From positions 1-64,000 of the forward strand of contig QLIY01000279.1 in the NCBI GenBank assembly GCA_003260075.1: a DNA stretch of 64,000 nucleotides. The letters run 5' to 3'. The notes under the pieces were generated by a model. That model was not told where the DNA came from. It saw only the letters and a list, made by a program, of their open reading frames with translations, and did no database searches. Position 1 is the stretch's first letter; each line of letters opens with the position of its first letter. Made by a program: the position numbers and the translations under genes. Source of the stretch: Phallusia mammillata. Lineage: Eukaryota; Chordata; Ascidiacea; Phlebobranchia; Ascidiidae. Shown in pieces: positions 46,931 to 60,600 of the stretch.

Positions 46931-49814
46931 CAGAATCAACATTCATTGCAATTGGCTACTTTGTACAAAAAATTGAAAGGGGAAAATCACACTTAGGCTC
47001 GTAATCCTAACACCAAATATGTCACCTTCGGTTGTTCCCGTTCATGAATGTATTACTTAAATGTGTTCGGTGCAGTCCAAGTGGTTCTTTAACTTTAAGC
47101 CGTCATCGGCAAGGAACTTGTGCTGTGGCCTGTTTATGTTGATTGACGTCTCGTTATGTCAACACTCGAAGGTTGAAAGGTAGCTATGTTTGTTTTAATC
47201 GTTACCATGCCGTGCTGTTAACCTGGGACAGACTTGGAACGAAGCAGCAGTCGAGCTGTCAAACACGGCGGCGTGGTTTTGCTGTACAAAGTTTCCAATA
47301 CCTCGTGTTCATGTGGATAAATGAAAGGATGTGTACATTCGATGTTGATGGTACGTCTTCTATTTTCAGAGAAACATTGGATTAGCTATAAATGTTTATG
47401 TTGTCTGCTTTTGAGTGTTGTTTTCAAAAACTTGTTAGCATAGCAAAACAGTATGGAAGCTTAAGGAGCCTTTGTTGCCTCTGCTTCCGTTTTATTTTGT
47501 TGGCCTTGATGTGTATCTATGGCGATGTCGTATCCTTCAGCAGTTATGTTATTATTTTACTAAAGCAAATTAAACTTAGCCATGACTGTAATTTGTAGTG
47601 TAAAATAAAGCGTATCATGTAAACACACATTATTAAAGGGGAAAGTTAAGGTATATAGACGGCGGTTTTAAATGCTTGTTACGAGTTCAGGAAAGGTGCA
47701 CTGTAATCCAGGAAACGGTTTGGAACCACATCTTTTTCCTATTTTGGTTTACTTGCGAGTTGTTTAGTGTTTGATTGCATGTGTGTTTCCCGATTGGCCG
47801 CCATGAAAATGCCAACACGGAACCGACCTGTGAGAACCAATTCTTGTTTGTTCAGTAATTAGTTTTCGTCTGTTGTATACGAATTAGGTGCATAAACTAA
47901 TACGAAGAAACGAAACTGTAAGGCATTTCACTATGCAAATGGTATAACTATAAGAAATCAAACTAAATGAACGAGGAACTGCAACAGAATCTCAGTATGT
48001 ATTCTACTTACATTTCTGCCACAGTTTAAAAATTTCGATCACTATACACGGGTTGTTTTATAGATATAATGAGAACGTAACGGTTTGAATGATGTTTTGG
48101 GAAGTCTCGACTAACTATTTGTAGTTCAAGTCATCTTCTTGTTGTGCCGCATATTCTTTGGCGGGATCATATATGTCCATGTGATGTAATGTTATTGATT
48201 TTTCAATTTGCTTTGTGGTAATATGCAATCGAATTTGGTCCTTGGCTTATCGATGTACTTCTGCATTGTTAATGAACATATATGGCAAGCAGCAGCAATA
48301 GTTATTTGTTCTGTAGCATGAAATGCTGTAATTTGATTTTGCCATTAGAAATTTCAGTAGAAACTTGTCATTTATGTCATGTTTGTAAGTTGGCCAGTGT
48401 AATTAGGGGTTCTGTACATTTATCGTCGTCGCGTCTTATTTAAATCACTACACATTTAATCACGTTTCTGTGTTGTATTTCTGTTGATGAGAACAGGGCA
48501 TGGCTAAACGTGAAAACGTTATTGGTGTGTATTAACCTATTGAGGATCAGTAAAGATTTTTAAGCAACTGATTGGAAAATAGGGTATTTGTTGTTGTTGT
48601 TTTTTAAACCCTGTTTGTGTGAAGTAGTAAAGTCCCTATGTTAAAAACACCAATTTTTCCCAGTTGGAATTTTGTGTGTAAATTGTAAACCACCTAATCA
48701 CGTCTTGTTTACTGTTTACCAGAAGTTACAAAGTAAAACTTTCAATTGCTGATCTACATCTTTGGAAATTCCACAATTGTGTTGCCAAGTTTAATGAATA
48801 GAAAACTTGACTCAGAAAATCAAGTTAATTATTAATTAAACCGATTATTGGACACTTCGATGCTAAATGCTTTAGTGCAGTCATGAATTAAACAGATTCA
48901 ATTGATTTGGGCCGTTTCAAACCAAGATTTCTTTGTGTTTCAACTGTGTATTGATTCGATTGCAAAATCAATTTTTATTCCCTATCTTAAGTACGTGTAC
49001 TTAGTTGTACTTAGACCACTGTGGGTCTGTTTCTACTCGCAAATGCACGAATATTTAGATTGAGCCGACCTGCATGAATGTTTCTGAGGAGTTGTTTACA
49101 TTTGTAACTTTTGTGTTATAAGTGCAGCTTAGCTAGCAACATTAAATACACAACTTGAAAAGTTATTAATTTATTCAAAAACGAAATTACCAGAGAGGTT
49201 TATGTATAGTAAATACCCTTTACCTTGACACAGTGGTACACCTATATAGCGCTTGGTATTACTTAATATCGTTTGGTGTATATTTTTATCGCTTGGTTAA
49301 TATCCCATTGTTGATAATAATGTACCAATAGATCCAAATGATCCTTTATATTTTAAATACAGCCTTAAACAGATACATTTTTTTAAATCATTGCGACACC
49401 ACAATGTACGATCATATTAACCTCATTCATCTATTGACGACAGCTTGTACAGGACATCAGCGCGTAACGTTGTGGTTGCTGGTACCACGTTCCTTAATCA
49501 AAACCTAACAAACCTTTTTACGTGTCCTGAATTAAATCGTAACAGGCCTGTGGTTTGTGGTTGAAATTCTATACTATGTGTGTCAGCTCTGTGTTTTGTT
49601 GTGGTAACCAACACGTGCATTTTGTGGCGCTCAAATGTGCTAGCTGTCTCCGTTAAGCTGATACAGTGGTCAGTTGAAAAAGGCTTGGTCATCGTCCATT
49701 TACATGTTATTTTTGGGCAAACAGAAAAAATGAGCCCATTCATATGAGATGGTTGAAGTTGCTCTTTCCGTGTTAGTTTGCATTGGTGTTGAGGTTTAAG
49801 GAGATTGGTTAAGG

Positions 49815-50031
49815 TAGGGGTCGGCAACCTTTTTTGTACTGCGGACCGTTTTTGAAACTGAAAGTTTATGCTGACCGGCCTTCAAAAAACTACGAATATT
49901 TAGGTATGAAAACGCCTAAATTAGTTTATTAAAAATTATCCAAATTAGTATGACTGTTATGAAGCATTTAATCTGAAAAAGTATGCGGTCGGGTAACGGA
50001 CTCTTCGCGGACCGGCGGTTGCCGACCACTG
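49815..50031. mobile_element. hAT-like non-autonomous element
   Basis: Ends TAGGGGTCGGCAACC and GGTTGCCGACCACTG; flanks GGTTAAGG (49807-49814) and GGTAAAGG (50032-50039) differ at one base. Short GCGGACCG motifs lie inside both ends. Confidence 0.65.
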
Positions 50032-50494
50032 GGTAAAGGTAAAGTTGGTTGTAATTTAAAAAAGGTTTGGCCGAGGCAATAAACGTTCAAGGCACGCGAA
50101 TAGTTGTACTACACTTATTTGCAACGGTCGCATTGCTTATTGTGGTTATGCAAGGTTGCTGCGGTGGAAAAAATCTCGAAAAAAACGCATTTGACCTTGT
50201 CACCCCTCCATAGCATCGTGATCAAAAACCCTCTGTCCAAAACTTGAGAGATATTCGTAAGCTAAAAACTAGAGAAACGCTGTTTCTTGCCCAATGTATG
50301 GCATCGTGTTTGGTAAAACCAATATATTAATCGAGTTGTCAATAGATGAACGGATAATAATGGGTATGATTGCATTTTTGTTCAAGCATACAGTCTTCGC
50401 AATCACCTTTCCAACCTAATCAAACCGATCAATATGGGTTATTTGTTTCCCTGTTCTCATAATAATCACGACATTCCGCTATTATTGTTTGCTC

Positions 50495-50590
50495 TTTCTG
50501 TAACAATCAGGATATTCCACAATCATTGTTCAAATCTCCTTTCTTTGTTCCTGTAACAATCAGGATATTCCACTATCATTGTTTAAATTT
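50495..50590 (+). repeat. Short tandem repeat around CAGGATATTCCAC
   Basis: TGTAACAATCAGGATATTCC followed by a T-rich stretch occurs twice, with a diverged third unit upstream at about 50460. Confidence 0.55.
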
Positions 50591-51444
50591 ACGGTGACAG
50601 TTTGAGAAAATCTTTTGACATCGATTTTAGGAGACAATCTAACGTGGACACGTCTGTTTGTTGCGAGGCCTGAAATCGCCCAATGGTGTTTAGATGTTTC
50701 AATAATTCATGCGTTGACCAGTGGTAAAGATCTTTAAAAGGGAGAAATTAACCGGGCGATGTGTAAGACCTGAGATTTTCGAATAGGGTGTAACGTGTAT
50801 ATTACTGAGTTATTGTTGCTCGTCATTTTTTATCGTGTTCTGGGCTTTTATAAGGCGTTGTGTGCTGAGTTAAATCGTTGTGTGTGTATTTGCACAAGTT
50901 GTTAAGTTTTATAAGAATAATATATGTATTCGAAAGGAACGCAAACCGATACAGCAGCACAGAACAAGAACTTTACTTGAAACGAAATTACCATGTGTAG
51001 TCGTGTTATATACCTCAAAATTCAGACACATCATTGTCATCATTACTGTAGTCAATGCATAACATCCCAGCGAAGAACGCTTTAATACAGTAACAAGAGA
51101 AAGATTGATACATCAATGGAGATTCTGTTGGAAGTTGTTTGTTCTGTTACTTTTTGCAGTATTCAAAGACTTTTTTTATATTATTTTTCTGATGAGACGT
51201 CAGATTCAATTGTAGTTTTAAACCTATAATCTTTCTAGCAATACCCGATCGTTTGAAAACTGATTGTGGTTTTGCTTGATTAATTTGCATAGTAAAGTAG
51301 GCCTACTACCCCACTATCGCTCAATACAGATGGGCAATCATGAACTGTTTTAGGTAAAAACGTTCGTCTTTGTTTAAAGGTTTAAGATCTTTAAACAATT
51401 TCTGCTGCTAATTTATTTGGATTGTTGTTTTGCATTTTCTGCAG

Positions 51445-51513
51445 GTGATTTCCGTCATAAATTTACTTGGTTGTGCAATTTGCATGATGATCTATGGTTT
51501 TGATGCCGCGACG
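51445..51513 (+). CDS. Candidate exon encoding a hydrophobic segment
   Basis: A 69-base stretch bounded by a strong acceptor (TGCATTTTCTGCAG) and a GTAATT donor is open in only one frame, as 23 codons. It reads as a membrane-span-like peptide starting VISVINLLGCAIC. Candidate exons for another membrane protein follow at 53.0-53.7 kb, but I could not join the phases, so membership of one gene is not shown. Confidence 0.3.
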
Positions 51514-53031
51514 GTAATTCATTCGCTTAATTTTTGCATTTGAAACGAAGAAGCCGTACTGAGCGTTTTAACTTTACCTTTTGTCTATTCACTGAGAGCA
51601 CATTCGCAACAAACTACAATTTTAGGCTTATTAAAAAAAAGACACACTTTTTCACAGAACAAAAATTTACCGAAAAAAGAGAGACTAATAATATCTTAAT
51701 GTGAGAAAATGTTCTGACATGCGGGTAAAAAATGAGGTAAAAGATTACAGTTTGTGATCTAAATGGCTCAATTGACTGTGAAACAAATGCAAAAAGATAA
51801 CAAAGTACTGATGGAGTGATGGGTATCTAGTGAGTAGGTTACAACCGGTAACACAATAATTTATTGATTTCATCCATCTAGTTTTGTCCCTAGACACTTG
51901 TATTTGGACACAAGTCGATTTTAATTGGGTTGGATCTTTGCACTTTCTACGCTTCACAAAACATTCAGGTCAAAAACGTTTAATTTCGGATTTATGTTCG
52001 TTTTAGTGCAATGCCTATGTTACCCATTATTTGCAAATGTTAGAATCCGGTGATTGCTTTGGCTTGAAGTTGATAGAATGCGTTCTCGGGCAAACATAAA
52101 CTAATAGGAATTAATGTTTTGTATTGAAGTGTGCTTACCACCACTTAACTACCACTTGGGTGCCTCCGCATGCAGCAAGACGTTTCGTCACTTAAACTGG
52201 TTGCGTTATCAGTAAAATAAATGCATTAGAAACTAACACATAGCGTTTACGTACACAAAAAATACAGGTTAGTTTGCAATTTGGTAGCGCGTTTACTTTT
52301 CTGATACTTTAAGAAGTCTGAATCTAAATAAATTAACTGGACACGCGTAACGATTTCAAGTTGCAAGTTTGTTTGTTTTGTGTTATGATTGTTGCAGGCG
52401 TTATTAAGATGAAAACTTGACTTTTTGCTGCAAGAAAACGCGTTCGAGGTACGTGCCTCTGTTTAAGCTTCCAGATAATGTATGATAAAGTTGTGACCAA
52501 AGACAGCTCAGTTATTGTGCGATCTTATGACGTTGTTGAACTATCATATTTCGTTGCGCGTGATTTAAGATGGACAGCAAATGACCACTTGTTGACCACG
52601 ACTGCTGTAAGCTTAGAGGGCATCAAAAGGGACAGTTGCTAAGCCGAAAAACACGCTTGCTATTGTGTGTTTTTGGCAGTGGTTACGATATTGGTGAATA
52701 CAACTCTGTAGTGACTCTGCATAGAGGAGTAATAAAAGCAGAAGCCATGGTAAAATGTGATTTCCCGAGGCACATGAAAGTTAGTTAATGTATAGGAACT
52801 CAGGACCAACCACTGTATAATAATGTCGTATTTAAGCTATTGATGTGGATGACATTAAAAACATTTTACCCCTTATTTTGCAGTAGCATAAGAAAATCAT
52901 TTCTTGTATAATGTATATTCTATATTGACCATTGCTCAGGGATAGAGTACGTTACTATTAAAACCATAGCCGTTTCACACTCGGCAAAACCGTATGTAAC
53001 AGTATCCCACCCAAGCTTGAGTCTCTTAAGA

Positions 53032-53186
53032 TTTATCAAAGGTATCGATGTGGCCTTAAGCATTACCGAGGTCCTTGGTGGCGTTAATGGAGTGTTATTG
53101 CTCGTGGGAATAAGGAGCAAAGTGTTGAACGATTTCCTCCCTCTGTATGAAATGATTGCGGTATATGGTTGCGGTTATCTCATACA
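53032..53186 (+). CDS. Candidate membrane-protein exon, copy 1
   Basis: One frame is open across this stretch and encodes a hydrophobic peptide (SITEVLGGVNGVLLLVGI, then a polar turn and a second hydrophobic part ending CGYLI) consistent with two membrane spans. It ends at a GTAAGG donor (CA|GTAAGG). The other forward frames contain stops. The exact 5' border is unclear; AG sites lie at 53015 and 53030. A near-identical copy lies at 55454-55608. Confidence 0.35.
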
Positions 53187-53624
53187 GTAAGGTCTTGCTT
53201 TTAGTTTATTGGGACATTGTAGTTAAAAGGTTGCAGATTATTGAGATGTGGACCCTTATAATGGTCATTATGAAACGTCTTAAAGCCAACGTTTTAGAAA
53301 GAGGTAATGTTGAATACGTTGATTAGCACCAAATAACACTGTTTTCAAAAACTGTGAAAATAATGATTATGTTCTAGATAGGGGGTGGTTGGTATTTTAG
53401 TCAGTGGAAGCTTGTGGTTACTAAATACTTTTAAAGGGGTAACGTTAGATCTCAAAGTATAAATTTCTGGAAACGTAATAACAGCTGAGAAGACATGTCT
53501 TACCATTTCTATTGCAGGTCATTTGACTGACCTTTACAAACATGTAGAGTGTTAGGAAAAATGAAAATTTGTGGCCTATTTTTCATTAAACCTATTTGTT
53601 TTGTTTTATCTTTCTGTATTTTAG

Positions 53625-53749
53625 AGCAAAATTGTGCAATTATAAAATGTGGTTTTAACGATTTATGGCGAATCTGCAATCTCTCCACTGTGACGTGTAC
53701 AATGACGTCATCGGTGCCGTTGGCTTTCTACGATGAGGAACCGACCGAG
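53625..53749 (+). CDS. Candidate Cys-rich exon, copy 1
   Basis: Preceded by a T-rich acceptor (TTTCTGTATTTTAG) and followed by GAG|GTATTT. One frame is open and includes CGFNDLWRIC and several more cysteines, like an extracellular loop. The phase does not fit the end of the exon at 53032-53186 directly, so an exon is missing or one model is wrong. The copy at 56047-56171 begins AACAAAATTG instead of AGCAAAATTG. Confidence 0.25.
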
Positions 53750-54762
53750 GTATTTACTAAAATCTGTTGTTGTTTTTTCACAAACGCTAAAACAAATTGG
53801 AGTTTTTTGATTTATTGTGCCGAAGAATCTTCGGGCTTATTTTTTGAGCTTTTAGAACAAGGATTCTTAACCTGAAAGTAAATCTGTTTTTCGTAAAAAT
53901 AAATGGGGGGGGGGCTGAGTTTTTTAATTTATTGAAGTGACGAAGAATCTTCGGGCTTATTTTTTGAGCTTTTAGGACAAGGATTCTTAACCTGAAAGTA
54001 AATCTGTTTTTCGTAAAAATAAATGTAGACAAGAAAATTTTTGCTTAGATGTGTAGGATAGGAACCCGAAAATATTGTAGTAACGAAAAACCGGAGTAAG
54101 TTTTGTTTTGTTATGATCAAAGTTTAATGGAGAATCTCAAATCTAGAAGCACAGACATTTGTTGGGTCCACATTAAAAGTGTCAAAGAATACTATCAAAC
54201 TATGCCCACGGCCCCAGAATTTTCGTTTAATCTTGTAACCTTGGGTAACGCGTTTATCTTGTTGCAAAAACACTTTTGTGATTGTTTATGACTCAAGCAC
54301 AACACAATAGCCATATGTCACTGGACTGACCAGGCTACGTGCTTCTGTCCACTCACGGGTTGTTTACAAAGAGATTATATCCACTTTCATCGCGTCCTGT
54401 CCCATCCTGTCTGTGTTGGCCCGGATTAACACAATACGCCCCTGTGACGTCATAAGGGATGGACGCGATTTGATTCGATTTGTGGCAATGACGCGCGCGG
54501 GCCGACGTTGGGGTCCTCAATCACGTGATTTCCTTAAATAGATATCGACCTGATGTGATAGGACCCGACATGTGATTTTACAAAATATTATAACACATAG
54601 GCTAATAGCGGTTTATACAGCGCTTAGTAACAATAACCTATAATTGATGTGAAAAATCACACAAGGTCTATAGAAAAATCTACTAACACATTTAGCTAAT
54701 TTTTGAGCACTTTTCACATTTAAAACGTTATATCTCCAAAAATGCTCACGGTGGGGGGGGGG

Positions 54763-55010
54763 CAGGGGTGGGCAACCTGTGGCCCGCGGGCCCGCAGAGA
54801 TGCTTGGATTTCAAAAGCACTGGCAAACGAATCCAATTATTACATATTTTTGCGCTGATTAATGCGCCTGGTGCTAGTTTTCTGCAATCTGTCAAAACGT
54901 GGCTAAATCAAATGCGAATTATACTTGTAGTGTAGTTAAGCATATTTGGCAAGAAACAAAGCAAAATCTCTTTGTGTTATGCACATGTGTGGCCCGCGAT
55001 CCAATTTTGA
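54763..55010. mobile_element. hAT-like element, truncated copy between two G-runs
   Basis: Same element as 57081-57366 on the other haplotype block. Its right end is replaced by the G-run at 55011-55021. Confidence 0.65.
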
Positions 55011-55453
55011 GGGGGGGGGGGTCCGATGGTGCCACTCCACAAACACCAAGTCGTGCTGGACAGTTTGCTGCTCTCAAATCAATGTTCGAAGCACAAGGTA
55101 ACGATTTTTTTGCAAAAAGATTAACAATTTCTACAGCAATTCGCTTGAATTTCATAACACCTTGTCTTAACTAAAACTTATTGGTAAAGCCTAAATATAG
55201 GGTTTGTTGCTTGGTGAAAAACTAGGAAAACTTGTAGTAAATAATAGGTAAGCTGCCAACACTGTTACAACCTATAAGGTCTCTTTAGTGCATCTGGTGA
55301 CAAGAGATTGGCTAGTGCTCTCGTCCAACGGCACTCTAGTTTGCTGGGAGTAACAGGATAAAGGCCTATGTCTTGTCACCAGCTGCACTGATGAGACATT
55401 ATAGGTTGAAACAGTATGCACTGTCTGCAGCCTACTTATTATTTATTGGCTCN

Positions 55454-55608
55454 TTTATCAAAGGTATCGATGTGGCCTTAAGCATTACCGAGGTCCTTGG
55501 TGGCGTTAATGGAGTGTTATTGCTCGTGGGAATAAGGAGCAAAGTGTTGAACGATTTCCTCCCTCTGTATGAAATGATTGCGGTATATGGTTGCGGTTAT
55601 CTCATACA
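55454..55608 (+). CDS. Candidate membrane-protein exon, copy 2
   Basis: Near-identical to 53032-53186. Its 5' end is cut by the N at 55453, to the left of which the sequence is unrelated. The apparent open frame running leftward through the N to 55373 is therefore a junction product. Confidence 0.35.
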
Positions 55609-56046
55609 GTAAGGTCTTGCTTTTAGTTTATTGGAACATTGTAGTTAAAAGGTTGCAGATTATTGAGATGTGGACCCTTATAATGGTCATTATGAAACGT
55701 CTTAAAGCCAACGTTTTAGAAAGAGGTAATGTTGAATACGTTGATTAGCACCAAATAACACTGTTTTCAAAAACTGTGAAAATAATGATTATGTTCTAGA
55801 TAGGGGGTGGTTGGTATTTTAGTCAGTGGAAGCTTGTGGTTACTAAATACTTTTAAAGGGGTAACGTTAGATCTCAAAGTATAAATTTCTGGAAACGTAA
55901 TAACAGCTGAGAAGACATGTCTTACCATTTCTATTGCAGGTCATTTGACTGACCTTTACAAACATGTAGAGTGTTAGGAAAAATGAAAATTTGTGGCCTA
56001 TTTTTCATTAAACCTATTTGTTTTGTTTTATCTTTCTGTATTTTAG

Positions 56047-56171
56047 AACAAAATTGTGCAATTATAAAATGTGGTTTTAACGATTTATGGCGAATCTGCA
56101 ATCTCTCCACTGTGACGTGTACAATGACGTCATCGGTGCCGTTGGCTTTCTACGATGAGGAACCGACCGAG
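56047..56171 (+). CDS. Candidate Cys-rich exon, copy 2
   Basis: Second copy of 53625-53749, with the same acceptor, donor and open frame. Most likely the other haplotype of the same exon rather than a paralogue. Confidence 0.25.
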
Positions 56172-57080
56172 GTATTTACTAAAATCTGTTGTTGTTTTTT
56201 CACAAACGCTAAAACAAATTGGAGTTTTTTGATTTATTGAAGTGACGAAGAATCTTCGGGCTTATTTTTTGAGCTTTTAGGACAAGGATTCTTAACCTGA
56301 AAGTAAATCTGTTTTTCGTAAAAATAAATGTAGACAAGAAAATTTTTGCTTAGATGTGTAGGATAGGAACCTGAAAATATTCTAGTAACGAAAAACCGGA
56401 GTAAGTTTTGTTTTGTTATGATCAAAGTTAAATGGAGAATCTCTAATCTAGAAGCACAGACATTTATTGGGTCCACATTAAGTGTCAAAAAATACTATCA
56501 AACTATGCCCACGGCCCTAGAATTTTCGTTCAATCTTGTAACCTTGGGTAACGCGTTTATCTTGTTGCAAAAACACTTTTGTGATTGTTTATGACTCAAG
56601 CACAACACAATAGCCATATGTCACTGGACTGACCAGGCTACGTGCTTCTGTCCACTCACGGGTTGTTTACAAAGAGATTATATCCACTTTCATCGCGTCC
56701 TGTCCCATCCGGTCTGTGTTGGCCCGGATTAACACAATAAGCCCCTGTGACGTCATAAGGGATGGACGCGATTTGATTCGATTTGTGGCAATGACGCGCG
56801 CGGGCCGACGTTGGGGTCCTCAATCACGTGATTTCCTTAAATAGATATCGACCTGATGTGATAGGACCCGACATGTGATTTTACAAAATATTATAACACA
56901 TAGGCTAATAGCGGTTTATACAGCGCTTAGTAACAATAACCTATAATTGATGTGAAAAATCACACAAGGTCTATAGAAAAATCTACTAACACATTTAGCT
57001 AATTTTTGAGCACTTTTCACATTTAAAACGTAATATCTCCAAAAATGCTCACGGTTAGGGCTATTAGGGTCGGGGTAAGG

Positions 57081-57366
57081 CAGGGGTGGGCAACCTGTGG
57101 CCCGCGGGTCCGCAGAGATGCTTGGATTTCAAAAGCACTGGCAAACGAATCCAATTATTACATATTTTTGCGCTGATTAATGCGCCTGGTGCTAGTTTTC
57201 TGCGATCTGTCAAATGTGGCTAGAATCAAATACGAATTATACTTGTAGTTAAGCATATTTGGCAAGAAACAAAGCAAAATCACTTTGTGTAATGCACATG
57301 TGCGGCCCGCGATCCAATTTTGACATTTATAATTGGCCCTACAGTCACAAAGGTTGCCCAACCCTG
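57081..57366. mobile_element. hAT-like non-autonomous element, complete
   Basis: Ends CAGGGGTGGGCAACC and GGTTGCCCAACCCTG, perfect duplication GGGTAAGG at 57073-57080 and 57367-57374. It ends about 250 bases before the adenosine-receptor-like start codon. Confidence 0.75.
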
Positions 57367-57613
57367 GGGTAAGGTATTAGAATTAAAAATTCAATAAAAC
57401 TAGCAAAATAAATTAATTACTACTGTAAAAATTTTAAAAACTTATTTCCCAACCCAACCCCTCTTTAGCCGCTAAATAAATAATTCAACTCTTTTTTTGT
57501 GTTTTTGTTTAAAAAATCAGCACACGTAAGTCGTAAGCAACATATATAATAGAACCAAAGAACCTTTCGTCGGATGACCGAAGCTTTTATTTTCGTTTTA
57601 GTCTCACGGCGAG

Positions 57614-60600
57614 ATGATCGTATATATAACGGCAGAAATCCTCATCGCAATCTTGGCCTTCTTCAACAACACGTTTGTGATCGTTGCTGTTTGCAAGTAC
57701 AAGCATCTGCGCACGAGAACTTACACCTTGCTTGCTTGTCTCGCGTTTGCTGATATTGGAGTCGCATTGTTCGCAATCCCTTGTGCTATCATACTTCGAA
57801 TAGGTAAGAGCTTGATCTGCATGTGGATGTGTTGTTTTTAGAAGCTTGACAAGAAAGTTTTTTTCAGCACTTTAAGACTAGTATTGTGTGCTAAAATCGT
57901 TTCGGTGCCATGTGTGGTTTTATAGCCCTTATTGCTAAAGTGATTTCTTCATTTGTCCTATTCTGTCACATATAATGATTAGAGCCTGTGTTTTCAACCT
58001 TTTTTCCCCGTTTACCCTTTCGCAGATTTCGAAAGTTAAACTCATCCCCGTTTGGAAACCTTTTATTTAATTTATCATTGCAACACAATTTTATCTCGAA
58101 AACATATCAATTTTTTATCCTGGTAGACAATGTTTGAGGGTTTGGTAATTGTTCGGTTTGGAAAGTTGATTTGGTAGTTCTTTTAGCATTAAGTTCGTAG
58201 TACACAAAAAACGTAAAAGGAGGTTCGAATAGAGCGAACCAAAAATCCATGTCTTAAATAAAGCTATGCGTCATAATAATCATAAACATTAAACTTATTC
58301 CTGGATAAACAATCTAGAGGAGTGGTTCTTAACCAGGGCCCATGCCCTCCCAGTTGAGTTTGCTACATTCATTTTTGGCAGGGGCCACAGGTCTTACAGG
58401 GTGACATATGGGGGGCACGAGACCCGAAAGTTACTTTTAGGAGGCCACGGTGCAAGGTTGAGAACCACTAGCATTAGTAAAAAACTACTGTTTTAATCAA
58501 GTATACTCTGAACCTATTTTAAAACAAAGCCGCTAACGGTGTATCTAACTCCATTAGTTTTGATTTGATTTAGGTTTAGATCTTTCGGATGTACCGGGGT
58601 CTTCTGCTGAGCCGGGCCGAGTAGCTGTGGATCGCAATTTCTGTTTGCTCCTTGTGTCTTCCGTGCTCTTCCTCACACAAGTTTCAATCTTCAACCTCCT
58701 CATTATCGCCATTGATCGATTTGTTGCAATTTACTACTCGCTTCGGTACGAAAATGTCTGAGAAGCAGATTCCTTTGAATGTTGCAACTTTTAGCAGTAG
58801 GTGTAAGAAATTGAAAAACTAAGAGAAACTTGTTTATTAAGCAAAGCAACGATTTTCTCATTCAAAACTTACTACCGTAGTGTATCTGTTAAAAGTTTTA
58901 CCAAGTTGACAAATTAATATAATGCTATGTTGCGTTATTCTAGATTCAAAAAGGTTTTCTGCGCAAATGGCCTTTGTTCGTTTATCGTATGTCACTCAAA
59001 TTTTTCCAAGAAAAATCGTGTAGTTTGTTTGCAAGCGTGTGTATAGTGCGCATTCATAGCCACATGATGTAATTTGACAGCCTTAAACAGCTTTTTAGTT
59101 TGAAATAAAAGACGGGTTCTTGATCTTAACGCTTTTGAGTTTGAAATTATGGACTGGTAGTTTGGCAATCTTAATTCATATTTACGCTATTTAACAAACC
59201 GACTATGTGTTTTCCTTATATTGCATCTCTCTTTGCATTTTAGATACCGAGCAATTGTGACACGTTTTCGTGTAAAGCTCGGAATCGCCGGAGCGTGGAT
59301 ATTCGGCGCTCTTATCGGATTTTTACCTCAGTTTGGCTGGAAGCACTTTTACATTGACAGATCCAAGTAAGTTCTACACCTCAACACACGTTTTTAACTT
59401 TACAGTACGTCAAGGCTTAACCTGCTGCCTGATATAACGTTTTGTAATGAAAATTGTAGCGTGTCAACCCTAATCCAGCAATTCAGTTTTCTTTTCATGA
59501 CGAACTAGAAATTCACCATTTACCTTGACATAATCTACCTTGACATATAATGAGTAAATGCAAAAAAACTCTATGAGACTTAATGGTCTGTAACATTGTG
59601 TACGCGTATGTATGTTTTATTTTGCAAAACTACAAAATTTTGAAAGTTTTACAAGTTTAATGTTTGTTGGTTACCAAAGATAAAAAATATAAAAAGTTTT
59701 AATATGGTTAGGTAGGAAATTTTGAAAATAAGTATGTTTGTTATTGTCGAAGCGTGTATTTTATCATTTGTCATGATTGTGTAATCAAGTTTACAAACTT
59801 TGTTTTGCAGTTCGACAGGCAGCGGTCGCTGTGCGTTCGAAGAAGTCATGAGCATGGACTACATGGTGTACTTTAATTTCTTTGCGTGTGTACTACTGCC
59901 TCTAGTGATCATGTTTGTTCTTTACATCCTGGTGTTTAGGGTAAGTAGACATTGCATGGAAAGTGTTACTTAAGACGTGAACGACTTTGAGCTTATAGTT
60001 AAGCAAGCTTTTAGTTCTTACATTTGCTTTACATATACAGACATATACTCCAATTCTATTCCAGAAAATGTTTACTTTTTACCAAACAAATATTAACCTA
60101 AATTTGCTGTTTTGCTTTAAACGTAGATCTCATGTTAGTTTTGGTCACTCGAGGTTACAGTGTAGTAATGTTAAGGCAGGTGTGCACAACCTATGGCAGC
60201 CGCATCGCAGATCCCTAATTTACCAACGACTGCAAAGTGCCTTTTGATTTTGTTTCTAAAATACTGATGTAAAGAAATAGCTTTATCTCGCATATATTTG
60301 TATATATACCATCTAATGGCGCTGAAATAAATACAGATCAGTTTCTAACTTGATGCTCAGATCGAGTTAAACAGTCTGGCGATCGGTCTTAATTGTTTTA
60401 GAGCAGTTTTGAAATCAAAATATGGAGCAAAAGAGTTGTAAATGCGTCTCGGCTACCAGTGAACTCGTAAGGTTGTGCAGCCCTGTTCTCCCAACACACC
60501 AAAACCAGACCTTTTTTGTTTTGCAGTCAGCGAAACGACAATTGAGAAAAATATACTCAGACGTGAAAATTCACCGATGGAAATTTTCCAAGTCTTCTCT

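Larger units (their letters stand above)
45420..51440. other. Spacer, no supported gene
   Basis: Contains a hAT-like element and low-copy repeats. Several 60-110 codon frames exist (for example 49498-49827 minus) but lack exon borders or recognisable composition. Confidence 0.4.
53032..57366 (+). repeat. Direct duplication of about 1.9 kb (53032-55010 and 55454-57331)
   Basis: The two blocks align almost end to end with few substitutions. The first copy contains a G-run with a repeated stretch of about 110 bases (53802-54025) and is bracketed at the end of its hAT element by two more G-runs. The second copy starts directly after an N. This is the pattern expected when both haplotypes of one locus are kept in series. 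A true tandem duplication is the less likely reading. Confidence 0.7.

Noticed and set aside
49498-49827. 109-codon minus-strand ORF
   Set aside because: It starts inside a hAT-like element, has no splice or composition support and no recognisable domain.
53549-53875. 108-codon ORF taken as a single gene
   Set aside because: Only the middle part (53625-53749) has exon borders; the rest is T-rich intron-like sequence that happens to be open.
54919-55174. ORFs on both strands near 55 kb
   Set aside because: They lie in a truncated hAT-like element and cross the G-run at 55011-55021.
55373-55453. In-frame extension left of the N at 55453
   Set aside because: The sequence left of the N does not match the left flank of copy 1 and contains an inverted-repeat motif, so the frame is a junction accident.
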